A DNA stretch of 64,000 bases from Flaviflexus salsibiostraticola (GTDB lineage: Bacteria > Actinomycetota > Actinomycetes > Actinomycetales > Actinomycetaceae): NCBI RefSeq assembly GCF_003952265.1, contig NZ_CP034438.1, positions 2,232,001-2,296,000 of the forward strand, given 5' to 3'. Both the position numbers and the translations under genes were made by a program. The notes under the pieces are model-generated. The model had not been told where the DNA came from. It saw only the letters and a list, made by a program, of their open reading frames with translations, and ran no database searches. The first letter of the stretch is position 1. Every line of letters starts with the position of its first letter. Of this stretch, positions 52,216 through 61,304 are shown in pieces.

Positions 52216-53079
52216 GTGACGCGTGAACCACGACTGATGGCCGTCCATGCCCATCCGGACGACGAGTCGTCGAAGGGCGCGGCAACCATGGCGCACTACG
52301 CCACGATCGGCCGGGTCCGGGTTGTCACCTGCACCGGGGGCGAGCGGGGCTCGATCCTCAACCCTCGGCTTGTGGGCCGGACCGACATCGAAGAGAACAT
52401 GCCCGCCATTCGCCAGCAGGAGATGACGGCCGCGGCCGAGGCCCTCGGCATCGAGCACACGTGGCTCGGCTTCGTCGATTCTGGCCTCCCCGAAGGGGAG
52501 CCGCTGCCCCCGCTTCCCGATGACTGCTTCGCCTCGATCCCGCTCGAAGAGCCGGTCGGGAGGCTCGTCGCCGAGATCCGGGAGTTCAAGCCCCAGGTGC
52601 TCACCACGTACAACGAGCTCGGTGGGTATCCGCACCCCGACCACATCCGCGTGCACGAGGTCTCGATGGCCGCGGTCGAAGCGGCATCCGACCCCACCAG
52701 GTTCCCCGAGGCCGGCGATCCCTGGACAGTGTCGAAGGTCTACTACGACGTCTCCTTCAGCCCCGACCGGATCCAGGCCTTCCACGAGGTCCTCATCGCC
52801 GAAGGCCTGGAATCTCCGTTCGCGGAGTGGATGGAACGCCGCGGCAAGACCCCGACCCGCAGGGTCGACGCACGGCTCGAGGTGAGCGAATTCTTCCCGC
52901 AGCGCGACCAGGCACTGCTCGCACACGCCACCCAGATCGACCCGGACGGATTCTTCATGGCCGTCCCGAGGGACATCGAAGCACGGGTCTGGCCGTGGGA
53001 GGAGTTCGAGCTCGCCCACTCCGTCGTCGGGTATCCCGACGAAATTGAGACCGACCTGTTCGCACGGATCGAGGAATGA
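52216..53079 (+). CDS. mca: Mycothiol S-conjugate amidase
   Basis: Mca cleaves mycothiol S-conjugates to release mercapturic acids for export, a detoxification pathway specific to mycothiol-producing actinobacteria. The zinc site appears as HAHPDDE (H13, D16) and GGYPHPDHIRVH (H143 region), characteristic of the LmbE-like deacetylase family. The Mca-type loop TCTGGERGSILNPRL is present. GTG 52216 gives 287 residues. It is convergent to the PPK2 gene and overlaps the next small gene by ATGA. MshB has a similar fold, but the neighbours (greA, DUF4307) favour Mca. Confidence 0.92.
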   Translation: MTREPRLMAVHAHPDDESSKGAATMAHYATIGRVRVVTCTGGERGSILNPRLVGRTDIEENMPAIRQQEMTAAAEALGIEHTWLGFVDSGLPEGEPLPPLPDDCFASIPLEEPVGRLVAEIREFKPQVLTTYNELGGYPHPDHIRVHEVSMAAVEAASDPTRFPEAGDPWTVSKVYYDVSFSPDRIQAFHEVLIAEGLESPFAEWMERRGKTPTRRVDARLEVSEFFPQRDQALLAHATQIDPDGFFMAVPRDIEARVWPWEEFELAHSVVGYPDEIETDLFARIEE

Positions 53080-53366
53080 TGTTCCCCTTCACGACGCCCA
53101 GCCCGTCGCCGACCGACATTCCGACGGAGCCCTGGGAGGCGACCCCCGGCGTTGAGGGCTTTCTCCTTGGATTCTTCTTCCTTGGAATCGTGCTCGCATT
53201 CCTCATGTGGGCGATGAACCGACAGCTGCGGCGCATCAAGCACTCAGCCGCTGCCGAGCAGCGGCGCGCCGCCGAAGCCCAGCGAGCGAAAGAGTCAACC
53301 GCCCCGCGGCCCGAGAAGGCCGCTGAGGAGCCTCCGGCAGAGCCCGGGAACCCCACGGACTCGTAG
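53076..53366 (+). CDS. Small single-pass membrane protein downstream of mca
   Basis: The 96-residue protein has a Pro/Thr-rich N-terminus, one membrane helix (about 28-48: GFLLGFFFLGIVLAFLMWAM) and an Arg/Ala/Glu-rich cytoplasmic tail likely to be coiled. It overlaps the mca stop by 4 bases. Mycobacteria also have a small protein gene at this position. No function can be assigned, but coupling to mca suggests a shared role. Confidence 0.75.
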   Translation: MMFPFTTPSPSPTDIPTEPWEATPGVEGFLLGFFFLGIVLAFLMWAMNRQLRRIKHSAAAEQRRAAEAQRAKESTAPRPEKAAEEPPAEPGNPTDS

Positions 53367-53376
53367 CGGGAGCCGG

Positions 53377-54548
53377 TCACTTCTTCGACTTCTTGGCCTT
53401 CTTCGACTTAGCCTTGCGCTTCTTCTTCGATGACTTCTTTGACTTCTTCGACGGCTCGTCGCTGACCTGCTGAGTCTCCTTCGGCTCTGCCGCGCCCTGG
53501 GTGTTGCCGTTCGGTGCCTGAGGAATGCCCACGCCCGGCCCCCATTGCCATTGATCGACGGGGCGCGGTGGCCGTTGTCGCGGTGGCGAAGCTCTGCGAC
53601 GCGGGCCTTCTCTGCGAGGAAGTCGCCGTGCTCGGCCTTCGCATCCTTGAGCTGCTCTTCAACCGCTTCGACGAGGTCGTCGACGAGTGCCGGATCGACC
53701 GTCTCGAGCAGGCGACGGCGCTGAACCTCGGGCTTCCAGCGGGGCTTGGGCCACTGCGGGTCGATGTCGATGAGGGCCTGGGTGAGAAGTTCGGTGACTG
53801 CTACTCGTGCGTACCACTTCTTGTCGCCTGGAATGACGTACCACGGGGCGTGCTCGGTTGAGGTCAGCCGGAACACATCCTGGTAGGCCTCCTGGTAGTC
53901 ATCCCATTTCGCTCGCGTATCGAGGTCGCTCGGGCTGAGCTTCCAGCGCTTGTCGGGGCGCTCGATCCGCTCGAGGAGGCGGCCCGCCTGCTCCTCCTTC
54001 GAGTGCATGAGCGCGATCTTGATGATGGTGGTGCCCGAGTCGACGATCTCCTTCTCGAAGGCGTTGATCTCGTCGTAGCGCTCGCGCCACACCTCCTCCT
54101 CGACGAGCCCTTCGACCCGGACGACGAGGACGTCTTCGTAGTGGGAGCGGTCGAAGACGCCGATCTTGCCGGGCTGGGGGAGCTTCTTTTTGATGCGCCA
54201 CAGGTAATGGTTGGCGAGCTCCTCCTCGGTCGGCGCGACGAAGCTTGCGAGTGCGACGCCCTGCGGGTCGACCATGCCCATGACGTGGCGGACGATGCCG
54301 CCCTTGCCCGCCGTGTCGAGGCCCTGAAGGATGAGGAGAACGGAGCGGGTGCCGCCGTGCCTGCTGTGTGCGAAGAGCCGCTCCTGCAGCTCGCTCAGCA
54401 GATCGGCACGCTCATCGAGCCGGGCCTTGCCGTCCGACTTCGAGCCGGTGAAGCCTGGGGTGCTCGATCGGTCGAGTGCCGCGAGGTCGAAGTCGCTGCC
54501 TGCCCGGAGCGCCAGGTGGGGGCTCGTCTCCCACAGTTGATTCGCCAC
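53377..54548 (-). CDS. Polyphosphate kinase 2 family protein, frameshifted as read
   Basis: PPK2 enzymes transfer phosphate between polyphosphate and nucleotides. Walker A is LQGLDTAGKGG (residues about 74-84), the lid and Walker B blocks are GVFDRSHYEDVLVVRV and IKIALMHSKEEQAGRL, and KRWKLSPSDLDTRAKWDDY and HAPWYVIPGDKKWYARV follow. The catalytic domain reads intact from GTG 54548 (GGGAG upstream). Near 53539-53543 the frame is lost at five C (G on the coding strand). Adding one G restores a Pro/Gly/Gln linker and a Lys/Ser tail (SKKSKKSSKKKRKAKSKKAK) ending at 53377, total 390 residues. The uncorrected frame instead runs on into an implausible Arg/Ser tail overlapping the neighbour. Confidence 0.87.
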
Positions 54549-54654
54549 AATGTGCTCCCGCCGTCGATATGTCAGATCTGTTCGAGCATAACGGATTGAG
54601 AGCGGCGTCACATGGAGACGGGCGTAACCTTCGGATTGACGAGAGCCCTGTGCC

Positions 54655-55365
54655 TCAGTGCGACCCGTACGCGAGTGCGATGGCGATGGCGTGGCACGCA
54701 TAGGCGAGGACCGTGCACAGGTGGAAGAACTCGTGGAATCCGAAATGGCGGGGCCACGGGTTGGGCCACTTCGTCGCGTAGAAGACCGCACCGATTGTAT
54801 AGATGACACCGCCGCCGGCGATGAGGAGCACGATCGCGGGGGTGCCGGCCTGCCAGATGTCGGGCAGGTACCAGACCGCCACCCATCCGACGACGACGTA
54901 GAGGCTGACGTACAGCCAGCGGGGGAAGTCCACCCACGACATGTGCATGGCCGAGCCGATGATCGCACCGCCCCAGACGATCGACAGGATGATGGCGAGA
55001 GTGCTGCCCTCGAGCAGTGAGAGGGTGATCGGCGTGTAGGTGCCGGCGATGAGGACGAAGATGTTCGCGTGGTCGATCTTCCGCATGATGCCGAGCACCT
55101 TCGGCGACCAGTTGCCGAGGTGATAGAGCGCCGAGAAGCCGAACAGCAGGAGCGAGGCGACGAGGAAGACGACCGCGCCCACGACCTCGGACGGGGTCTC
55201 TGAGACGGCGATGAGAACGAGGCAGAAGGCCACCGCAAGAGGTGTCGCGATGAGGTGAAGGACCCCTCGTCCAGCGGGCTTGCCAGCCCGTTCTCTGCGC
55301 TCGCGGTACCCGAGTCGGGCGGCATCGTCGCCGATGGCGGTGCTCATGTCATGGATCGAACTCAT
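54655..55365 (-). CDS. Hemolysin III / TrhA family membrane protein
   Basis: The 236-residue protein has seven helices of the PAQR/hemolysin III family. The metal-binding residues are seen in FGFSALYHLGNWSPK and KIDHANIFVLIAGTYTPI, plus the late FGFHEFFHLCTVLAYACH. TrhA-type proteins modulate membrane fluidity homeostasis in studied bacteria; haemolysis is not implied. The start at ATG 55365 is preferred over a later Met at 55347. Mycobacteria carry the same gene divergent from uppS, as here. Confidence 0.88.
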   Translation of the reverse strand: MSSIHDMSTAIGDDAARLGYRERRERAGKPAGRGVLHLIATPLAVAFCLVLIAVSETPSEVVGAVVFLVASLLLFGFSALYHLGNWSPKVLGIMRKIDHANIFVLIAGTYTPITLSLLEGSTLAIILSIVWGGAIIGSAMHMSWVDFPRWLYVSLYVVVGWVAVWYLPDIWQAGTPAIVLLIAGGGVIYTIGAVFYATKWPNPWPRHFGFHEFFHLCTVLAYACHAIAIALAYGSH

Positions 55366-55428
55366 GGTTGGAAGCCTACTCGGAACTTTCGGCGGTAATC
55401 TATGTGTAGCCGCTGAAGGAGCCGCCCA

Positions 55429-56190
55429 GTGTCGATGAAAGACGCCATCTATCAGCTCTACGAGAATCGTGTGTCGAGATCTCTGGAGCGCAGCCGACTG
55501 CCCCGCCATGTGGGCGTCATCCTCGACGGCAATCGCCGATGGGCGAGGATGATCGGTGAGAGCGCGGCCCACGGGCACCGCGCGGGCGCCGACAAGATCA
55601 GTGAGTTCCTCACGTGGTGCGATGAGGCGGGGATCGAGCTCGTCACCCTGTGGCTGCTCTCAACCGAGAACATGTCGCGCGACGAATCGGAGATCAAGGA
55701 GCTCGTCGACATCATTGTCTCGACGGTTGAGCGTCTCGCCCACGTCGGCCATTGGCGCCTTCACCACGTCGGCGATCTCAAGGTCCTCGATGAGGAGAAC
55801 CGGGAACGGCTCCTCAAGGCCATCGACTTCACGAAGGACAGTGACGGACCCCTCGTCAACGTCGCGGTCGGCTACAGCGGACGCTCGGAGATCACGGAGG
55901 CCGTGCGTGCCCTCATCCTCCAGAAGGCTGGGGAGGGAATGACCCCGCAGGAGATCGCCGACACAGTGTGCGACGAGGAGATCGAGGCTCATCTCTACAC
56001 CCGCGGTCAGCCCGACCCCGACCTCGTCATCAGGACGTCGGGGGAGCAGCGCCTGTCGGGTTTCATGCCCTGGCAGACCGTCCACTCCGAGTACTACTTC
56101 TGCGAAGCGTATTGGCCTGATTTCCGCCGCACGGACTTCCTGCGGGCGCTGAGGTCGTACGAGATGCGCGATCGCAGGCACGGCAGGTAG
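55429..56190 (+). CDS. uppS: Isoprenyl (undecaprenyl/decaprenyl) diphosphate synthase
   Basis: This cis-prenyltransferase makes the polyprenyl carrier lipid of cell-wall synthesis. VGVILDGNRRWAR holds the catalytic Asp (D33), LWLLSTENMSRDE the second block, and DPDLVIRTSGEQRLSGFMPW with SEYYFCEAYWPDF the C-terminal signature. AAGGAG precedes GTG 55429, giving 253 residues. Whether the product is short or long chain cannot be told from sequence; the mycobacterial gene at this locus makes short Z-farnesyl diphosphate. Confidence 0.93.
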   Translation: MSMKDAIYQLYENRVSRSLERSRLPRHVGVILDGNRRWARMIGESAAHGHRAGADKISEFLTWCDEAGIELVTLWLLSTENMSRDESEIKELVDIIVSTVERLAHVGHWRLHHVGDLKVLDEENRERLLKAIDFTKDSDGPLVNVAVGYSGRSEITEAVRALILQKAGEGMTPQEIADTVCDEEIEAHLYTRGQPDPDLVIRTSGEQRLSGFMPWQTVHSEYYFCEAYWPDFRRTDFLRALRSYEMRDRRHGR

Positions 56191-56293
56191 CGCGGCAAGC
56201 AGCCGGGACGAGGCTCCGATGTGCCGAGATCGACGATGGAATCAGACCGTTGGGTCGGAGACCTACGCTCAATCGACTGAGAATGGCGAGCGT

Positions 56294-57250
56294 CTAGACC
56301 TCGACGACCGAGAATGAGGACACGAAGCTGAGCAGCTCGTCCTTCGTCGGTGGGACGGCGCCGCGCCGGGAGACCGCGACCGCACCTCCGGCATTCGCAT
56401 AGCCCGCGATCGAACGGAGCTGACGCTCCGAGAGCATTCGGCGTGACTCTGCGGTGCCCTCGCCGAGCATGCTCGTCCTGCCCAGGGCATCGATGAGGGC
56501 GGACATGAACGCGTCGCCCGCACCCACCCGGTCGACGACGTCGACCTTCGGGGTCTTTGACTGGACACGGATATTCTCCGTCGCAACAACGGCGCCGTTC
56601 TCCCCGCCGGTCAAGGCGACGATCTGCGGACCCATGCTCAACCACTTGGTGATGACGGCGCTTTCGGACATACCCGGGTACATGCGCTGGATGTCGTCCC
56701 TCGACGCTTTCACCACATCCGAGAGTGCGATAAACTCCTCCGTGCGGGCCAGGACCTCATCATGCGGGCCGAGACCGTCCCTGAAGTTCGGATCGTAGGT
56801 GATGGTCGCGACCTGAGAGAGGGCATCGATCCAGGCACGGATCGTGTCGGGGGCGAGATGGACGGCAAGAGAGCCGGTGCGGAACGTGTGGGGTGAGAGC
56901 TTGATGAGGTGAGCAGCCGCGTCCGTCCCGGGGGCCGGCGGCATCGGCGGGTTGAAGTGCAGGTCGAATTCGTAGGTTGCCGTGCCGTCGGGATGCACGT
57001 GCGCGCGGGCGATCGATGTGGGGGAGTCGCTCGTCGAGCCCGGCCAGAGTACGACGCCCGACCGCTCGAGGGTCGATGCGAGCATGTCGGCGCGGGGTCC
57101 AGTGCCCAGATCCGTGGCGAAGTGGACGCGCCGGCCGAGCAGGCCCAATCCGCGGGCGACATTGAAGGCGGAGCCGCCCGGAAGTTCGACTGGACCATCC
57201 TCCGTCTCGAAGATGTCGACGAGAGCCTCGCCGACAACCATGGTCGTCAC
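56294..57250 (-). CDS. PfkB-family carbohydrate kinase
   Basis: The 318-residue ribokinase-like sugar kinase has the N-terminal glycine pair motif VELPGGSAFNVARGLGLLG and the C-terminal ATP/anion-hole motif DRVGAGDAFMSALI with its catalytic Asp. ALTGGENGAVV lies between them. A fructokinase-like specificity is possible (MVVGEALVDIFE at the start is common in fructokinases) but not certain. Its GTG start at 57250 overlaps the xseB stop. It is cotranscribed behind xseA and xseB, an unusual pairing with no obvious logic. Confidence 0.88.
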   Translation of the reverse strand: MTTMVVGEALVDIFETEDGPVELPGGSAFNVARGLGLLGRRVHFATDLGTGPRADMLASTLERSGVVLWPGSTSDSPTSIARAHVHPDGTATYEFDLHFNPPMPPAPGTDAAAHLIKLSPHTFRTGSLAVHLAPDTIRAWIDALSQVATITYDPNFRDGLGPHDEVLARTEEFIALSDVVKASRDDIQRMYPGMSESAVITKWLSMGPQIVALTGGENGAVVATENIRVQSKTPKVDVVDRVGAGDAFMSALIDALGRTSMLGEGTAESRRMLSERQLRSIAGYANAGGAVAVSRRGAVPPTKDELLSFVSSFSVVEV

Positions 57251-57483
57251 TGCTCCTCCTCAGACGCTGGTCGGCCCAGCTGAGCCGACTGCAGGCGCAC
57301 ACGAGCCCCATCGAGCCACTGCTGGCAGCGGCGGGCGAGTGCCTCGCCCCGCTCCCAGGCGGCGATGGACTCCTCGAGGGTACCGGTGCCCTGCTCGAGT
57401 GCGGCGACGATGTCGACGAGCTGTCGCCGGGCCTCTTCGTAGCTCAGGCCGGCAATATCGTCATGATTCTTCTCGGTCATCAC
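57247..57483 (-). CDS. xseB: Exodeoxyribonuclease VII small subunit
   Basis: The 78-residue helical protein has the XseB signature LSYEEARRQLVDIVAALEQG, TGTLEESIAAWERGEALARR, and a C-terminal CQQWLDGARVRL. It assembles in multiple copies on XseA. The start lies within the end of xseA (overlap 23 bases) and its stop overlaps the PfkB gene. Two Met residues at the start make the exact initiation ambiguous by one codon. Confidence 0.93.
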   Translation of the reverse strand: MMTEKNHDDIAGLSYEEARRQLVDIVAALEQGTGTLEESIAAWERGEALARRCQQWLDGARVRLQSAQLGRPASEEEQ

Positions 57484-58726
57484 CGCTCCTTGCTGCTGTC
57501 ACTGTCAGTTCGAGTCGACCCGCCGCGAGCAGCGCCTCGAGGTGGGTGCCGACCTCGACGTCATCCGCACTGCGTACAACGGCGTCCGGGGTCCGCAGGA
57601 CAGCGTACCCACGGTCCAGGACCGCCTGTGGGGAGAGGGAGCGCAGATGCCGGCGCAGGGCATCGAGCGCGCTCCCCGCATCGAAAAGGCCCCGCTCGAC
57701 GAGTTCGGTCAGCCGTGCTGCCGTCCGGGTGAGCTCCTCTTCCCGTGTCTCAACAAGGGTGAGGGGGTAGGCGAGGACGGGCCGGGTGAGGACGGTATCG
57801 AGGTCGGACTGTGCCTGGGTGAGGCGCCGGTCGATCGCCATGCGGCCCCGCTTGAGGCCTTCTTGGAGAATACGCCGCTCCTCTTGGACATCGGGAACGA
57901 TCCGCTTCGCCGCATCGGTCGGTGTTGACGCGCGGTAGTCCGCCGCATCATCGACGATCGGGCGGTCACCCTCGTGGCCGATCGCGGTCACGACAGGAGT
58001 GCGGGCGGCGACGACTGCACGGACGAGTCCCTCGTCGGAGAAGGGGAGAAGGTCTTCGACAGACCCGCCGCCGCGGGCGATGACGATGACATCGACGTCT
58101 TCCATGGCATCGAGCTCGGCCAGCGCCGCCATCACCTGACCGGCACTCGCGGGGCCCTGGACCTTGACCTCGCGCATCTCGAAGTCGACCTCGGGCCAGC
58201 GCGCCTGCGCATTGACGATGACATCGTCCTTCGCCTTCGCGTTCGAGCCGCAGATGAGGCCGATGCGGCGTGGCAGGAAGGGCAGGGGCAGCTTGCGGGA
58301 GGGAGCGAACAGCCCCTCCTCGCCGAGCCGCCTGCGGAGCATCTCAAGGCGGGCAAGCACATCGCCGACGCCGGCGAAGCGGATCTCGGCGACCTGAAGG
58401 GAGAGCGAGCCGTTGCCGACCCAGAAGTCCGGCTTGACGCGGAGGACGACGCGGGAGCCCTCCGCGAATTCGGCCGGGATGATGTTCGACCAGGCCTTGC
58501 AGTTGATCGAGAACTGCTCATCGAGGTCGCGGAGGGTGAAGAACTGTGCGCGCGAGCTTCCCCGCGGCGTGAACTGGAGGACCTCGCCCTCGACCCACAT
58601 GGGAGACATACGGCCGACGTACTCGGCGATCTTCTTCGAGAGCAGGCGGAGGGGCCACGGCCGGTCCGCAGTCGTCTCAGCGGCCAGCTGCGGCAGATCA
58701 GGGGGGATGATCACCTGCGAGCTCAT
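57461..58726 (-). CDS. xseA: Exodeoxyribonuclease VII large subunit
   Basis: The 421-residue catalytic subunit degrades single-stranded DNA from both ends. The N-terminal OB fold has YVGRMSPMWVEGEVLQFTPR. The central nuclease domain holds IGLICGSNAKAKDDVI, VDVIVIARGGGSVEDLLPFSDE and TAIGHEGDRPIVDDAADYRA, all family landmarks. A helical segment and a C-terminal QAVLDRGYAVLR follow. ATG 58726 is chosen because it aligns with the family N-terminus; a frame extension of 96 codons upstream overlaps the ispH region and is unlikely. No ribosome binding site is visible. Confidence 0.94.
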   Translation of the reverse strand: MSSQVIIPPDLPQLAAETTADRPWPLRLLSKKIAEYVGRMSPMWVEGEVLQFTPRGSSRAQFFTLRDLDEQFSINCKAWSNIIPAEFAEGSRVVLRVKPDFWVGNGSLSLQVAEIRFAGVGDVLARLEMLRRRLGEEGLFAPSRKLPLPFLPRRIGLICGSNAKAKDDVIVNAQARWPEVDFEMREVKVQGPASAGQVMAALAELDAMEDVDVIVIARGGGSVEDLLPFSDEGLVRAVVAARTPVVTAIGHEGDRPIVDDAADYRASTPTDAAKRIVPDVQEERRILQEGLKRGRMAIDRRLTQAQSDLDTVLTRPVLAYPLTLVETREEELTRTAARLTELVERGLFDAGSALDALRRHLRSLSPQAVLDRGYAVLRTPDAVVRSADDVEVGTHLEALLAAGRLELTVTAARSGDDREES

Positions 58727-58892
58727 GCTCGGTATTTTCGCATGCAGAAATGCACGAAAACGCCTAATAGGTCCTACGCCACTGGGATTCCGCCCCAAAT
58801 CTCTCGGATAGCTGAAGGGCTGGGCGCGGACCGAGTTCACAGTGTATTCGGGCATTTCAGACAGCTGTGCCTGCCGCCGTGAGAGGGGCATC

Positions 58893-59996
58893 ATGGCCTC
58901 CCCGCGGCCGCTCGCGTACCCTGTCACTGTGAGCACCTCTACACCACCTGTCTCCCTCGCCGGCATCTCCGCCTTCCCGGGCGAGGTGTCGTCCACGCCG
59001 AGCCCGGACGGCAAGAAGGTCCTCCTCGCGGCCCCCCGTGGCTATTGCGCGGGCGTCGACCGCGCGGTCGACGCTGTCGAGAAGGCGCTCGAGCTCTATG
59101 GAGCCCCTGTCTACGTCCGCAAGGAGATCGTCCACAACAGGTTCGTTGTCGAGACCCTGAGCGCTCGCGGCGCGATATTCGTCGACGAGACCGACGAGGT
59201 GCCCGAGGGTGCACGCGTTGTCTTCTCCGCTCACGGCGTCTCGCCCGCCGTCCATGCGGCCGCCGCCACCCGCAGCCTCCAGACGATCGACGCGACATGC
59301 CCGCTCGTCACGAAGGTCCACAAGGAGGCCGTCCGCTTCGCGGCCGACGACTACGAGATCCTCCTCATCGGCCACGACGGCCACGAAGAGGTTGAGGGAA
59401 CCTACGGTGAGGCCCCCGACCACATCCAGATCGTCAACGGTCCGGAAGAGGTTGCGGCCCTCGAGGTGAAGAACCCCGACCGGCTCATCTGGCTCTCCCA
59501 GACGACGCTGTCCGTCGACGAGACGATGGAGACGGTCAACCTTCTGCGCGAACGCTTCCCCAACCTTCAGGATCCGCCCTCGGATGACATCTGCTACGCG
59601 ACCCAGAACCGCCAGGGCGCGGTCAAGGAGATGGCACCGGGCTCTGATGTCGTCATCGTCGTCGGCTCCGCCAACTCCTCGAACTCCGTCCGCCTCGTCG
59701 AGGTCGCCCTTGAATACGGGGCCCGCGCGGCCTACCGCGTCGACAAGGCGGACCAGGTCGACCTGGCCTGGCTGGAGGGAGCCAGGACTGTCGGCCTCAC
59801 CTCCGGCGCCTCAGTCCCGGAGATCCTCGTCCGTGACGTTCTGCAGCTTCTCGCCGACCAGGGTTACACCGAGGTCCAGACGATCACGACCGCGGTCGAG
59901 AACGTCGCCTTCTCGCTGCCGAAGAACCTGCGCGGCGATCTCAAGGCCGCGGGCCGCCTCGAGGAGGCGCCCCGCAGGGCTCGTCGCCAGGCCTGA
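58893..59996 (+). CDS. ispH: 4-hydroxy-3-methylbut-2-enyl diphosphate reductase
   Basis: IspH is the iron-sulfur enzyme of the last MEP-pathway step, giving IPP and DMAPP. The cluster cysteines are in [20 protein letters not shown], quoted as one block, [12 protein letters not shown] and [23 protein letters not shown] and [16 protein letters not shown] complete the signature. ATG 58893 has GAGAGGGG upstream and gives 367 residues with a 45-residue extension before the core. GTG 58929 with TACCCT 6 bases upstream (58917-58922) is a leaderless alternative. It is divergent from xseA and convergent with rmuC. Confidence 0.95.
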   Translation: MASPRPLAYPVTVSTSTPPVSLAGISAFPGEVSSTPSPDGKKVLLAAPRGYCAGVDRAVDAVEKALELYGAPVYVRKEIVHNRFVVETLSARGAIFVDETDEVPEGARVVFSAHGVSPAVHAAAATRSLQTIDATCPLVTKVHKEAVRFAADDYEILLIGHDGHEEVEGTYGEAPDHIQIVNGPEEVAALEVKNPDRLIWLSQTTLSVDETMETVNLLRERFPNLQDPPSDDICYATQNRQGAVKEMAPGSDVVIVVGSANSSNSVRLVEVALEYGARAAYRVDKADQVDLAWLEGARTVGLTSGASVPEILVRDVLQLLADQGYTEVQTITTAVENVAFSLPKNLRGDLKAAGRLEEAPRRARRQA

Positions 59997-59999
59997 TCT

Positions 60000-61160
60000 C
60001 TAGTCCGCGACGAGTTCGCTGCGCGTGATCGTGCGCACCTGGGCCGCCTCATAATCCAGCTCCTTGACGTCGAGCCCGTCGCTGGAGAGGGAGTCGAAGC
60101 CGCGCGCGGTGACGAGCAGGCGGTTCTCGAGGGTGCCGATCGACGAATTGTAGGCCTTGACCGCGCCCGAAAGACGAGTGCCGAGCACCGTGAGGTGCTT
60201 GGAGAGATCCCCCAGACGCTGAACAAGCTCACGGCCGAGGGCCAGAACTTCAGCTGCCTCGTCGGTCACGCGTGAACTCGACCAGGTGGCGGCCACGGCC
60301 CGCAGGAGGGCGAGCAGCGAGGACGGCGAGGTGATGGCGACGCCGAGTCGTGCCGCCTCATCGAGCAGGCCGGGATTCGTCCGGACAGCCTCCGATAGGA
60401 GGGACTCGGACGGCATGAACATGACGGTGAGCTGGGGTGAATGCTCGAACTGGGCCGGGTAGTTCCGCTTCGCGAGAGCCAGCACGTGGGCGCGCACGGC
60501 CTTCGCATGTTCGGCCAGCAGCTGGTCCCGGCGGGCGCGTTCGCCTGGATCATCGGCGGAGATCTCAGCAGCCTCGAGGTAGGCCGTCAGCGGCACCTTC
60601 GAGTCGACCGCGAGCGTGCCATCCCCGGGAAGGTGGACGAGCATGTCGGGCCGCTGCCTGCCGCCGCTCGCCGATTCGACGCTCGCCTGGGTCTCGAAGT
60701 GGACGTGGGGGAGCATCCCGGCTGCGGTGACGATCCGCTCCAGCTCAGCCTCGCCCCACGACCCGCGGGCGCTCGTCGACGTCAGTGCGCTGCGCAGCGA
60801 GCTCGTCACCTCGTAGAGATCCTTCGACGCCTCGTGTGCGGTCGACAGCTGCTGGTGGAGGCGAGCGGAGGCGGCTGCCTGCGACTTCTCGAGCTCCCCG
60901 ACCTTCGACGTCATCGTGGCGAGGTTGGAGGTGATGGGAGCGAGGGCCCGGAGGACGGCCTGGTCGGCCTGCGACTTCTCGATGAGCGAGTCATTCTCCT
61001 CCTCGAGCCGCCCCGCACGCGCCTCCAGGCGCGCCATCTCCAGACGCGCATCGGCCTGTGCGGCGCGTACGCGCGATGTGCCGGCGAGCCAGCCGAGTGC
61101 GGCGCCCACGGCGAGGAAGAGCAGAAGGGCGAGTAGGGCGAGGGGGATTGAGATCTCCAT
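60000..61160 (-). CDS. rmuC: DNA recombination protein RmuC
   Basis: The 386-residue protein has an N-terminal membrane helix (about 4-26), a coiled coil (about 30-130), and the RmuC nuclease-like domain. That domain shows ARGSWGEAELERIVTAAGML, PDMLVHLPGDGTLAVDSKVPL and VMFMPSESLLSEAV. The family limits inversions between short repeats in E. coli and resembles restriction-type nucleases. It is convergent to ispH with only 3 bases between stops. A gap of 144 bases with promoter-like sequence separates it from ychF. Confidence 0.92.
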   Translation of the reverse strand: MEISIPLALLALLLFLAVGAALGWLAGTSRVRAAQADARLEMARLEARAGRLEEENDSLIEKSQADQAVLRALAPITSNLATMTSKVGELEKSQAAASARLHQQLSTAHEASKDLYEVTSSLRSALTSTSARGSWGEAELERIVTAAGMLPHVHFETQASVESASGGRQRPDMLVHLPGDGTLAVDSKVPLTAYLEAAEISADDPGERARRDQLLAEHAKAVRAHVLALAKRNYPAQFEHSPQLTVMFMPSESLLSEAVRTNPGLLDEAARLGVAITSPSSLLALLRAVAATWSSSRVTDEAAEVLALGRELVQRLGDLSKHLTVLGTRLSGAVKAYNSSIGTLENRLLVTARGFDSLSSDGLDVKELDYEAAQVRTITRSELVAD

Positions 61161-61290
61161 GGGTCCACTGTGCCAAAGGTTTCGGGCAGATCCGCGAAGT
61201 GGAATCGGCCCTGTGGGGCATAGTCCTCGGCCGTTCTCTCGGCCGCTGACCTGTGAGCAGTCACGTACCCGGCCGACAGCGGTGATCGAC

Positions 61291-61296
61291 TAGACT
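61291..61296 (+). promoter_or_regulatory. Putative -10 element of a leaderless ychF transcript
   Basis: TAGACT at 61291-61296 lies 8 bases before GTG 61305, with no ribosome binding site in between. Confidence 0.4.
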
Positions 61297-61304
61297 GATC
61301 TACC

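Noticed and set aside
53295..53376. PPK2 frame as read continuing to 53295.
   Set aside because: This extension is an Arg/Ser-rich artefact overlapping the convergent small membrane protein gene; the +1 corrected frame gives a natural Lys tail and stop at 53377.
53380..53470. Repetitive stretch resembling a short repeat array near 53380-53470.
   Set aside because: It is low-complexity Lys/Ser coding (AAG/TCG codons) of the PPK2 tail; spacer-repeat structure of a CRISPR array is absent, and I saw no CRISPR array anywhere in the window.
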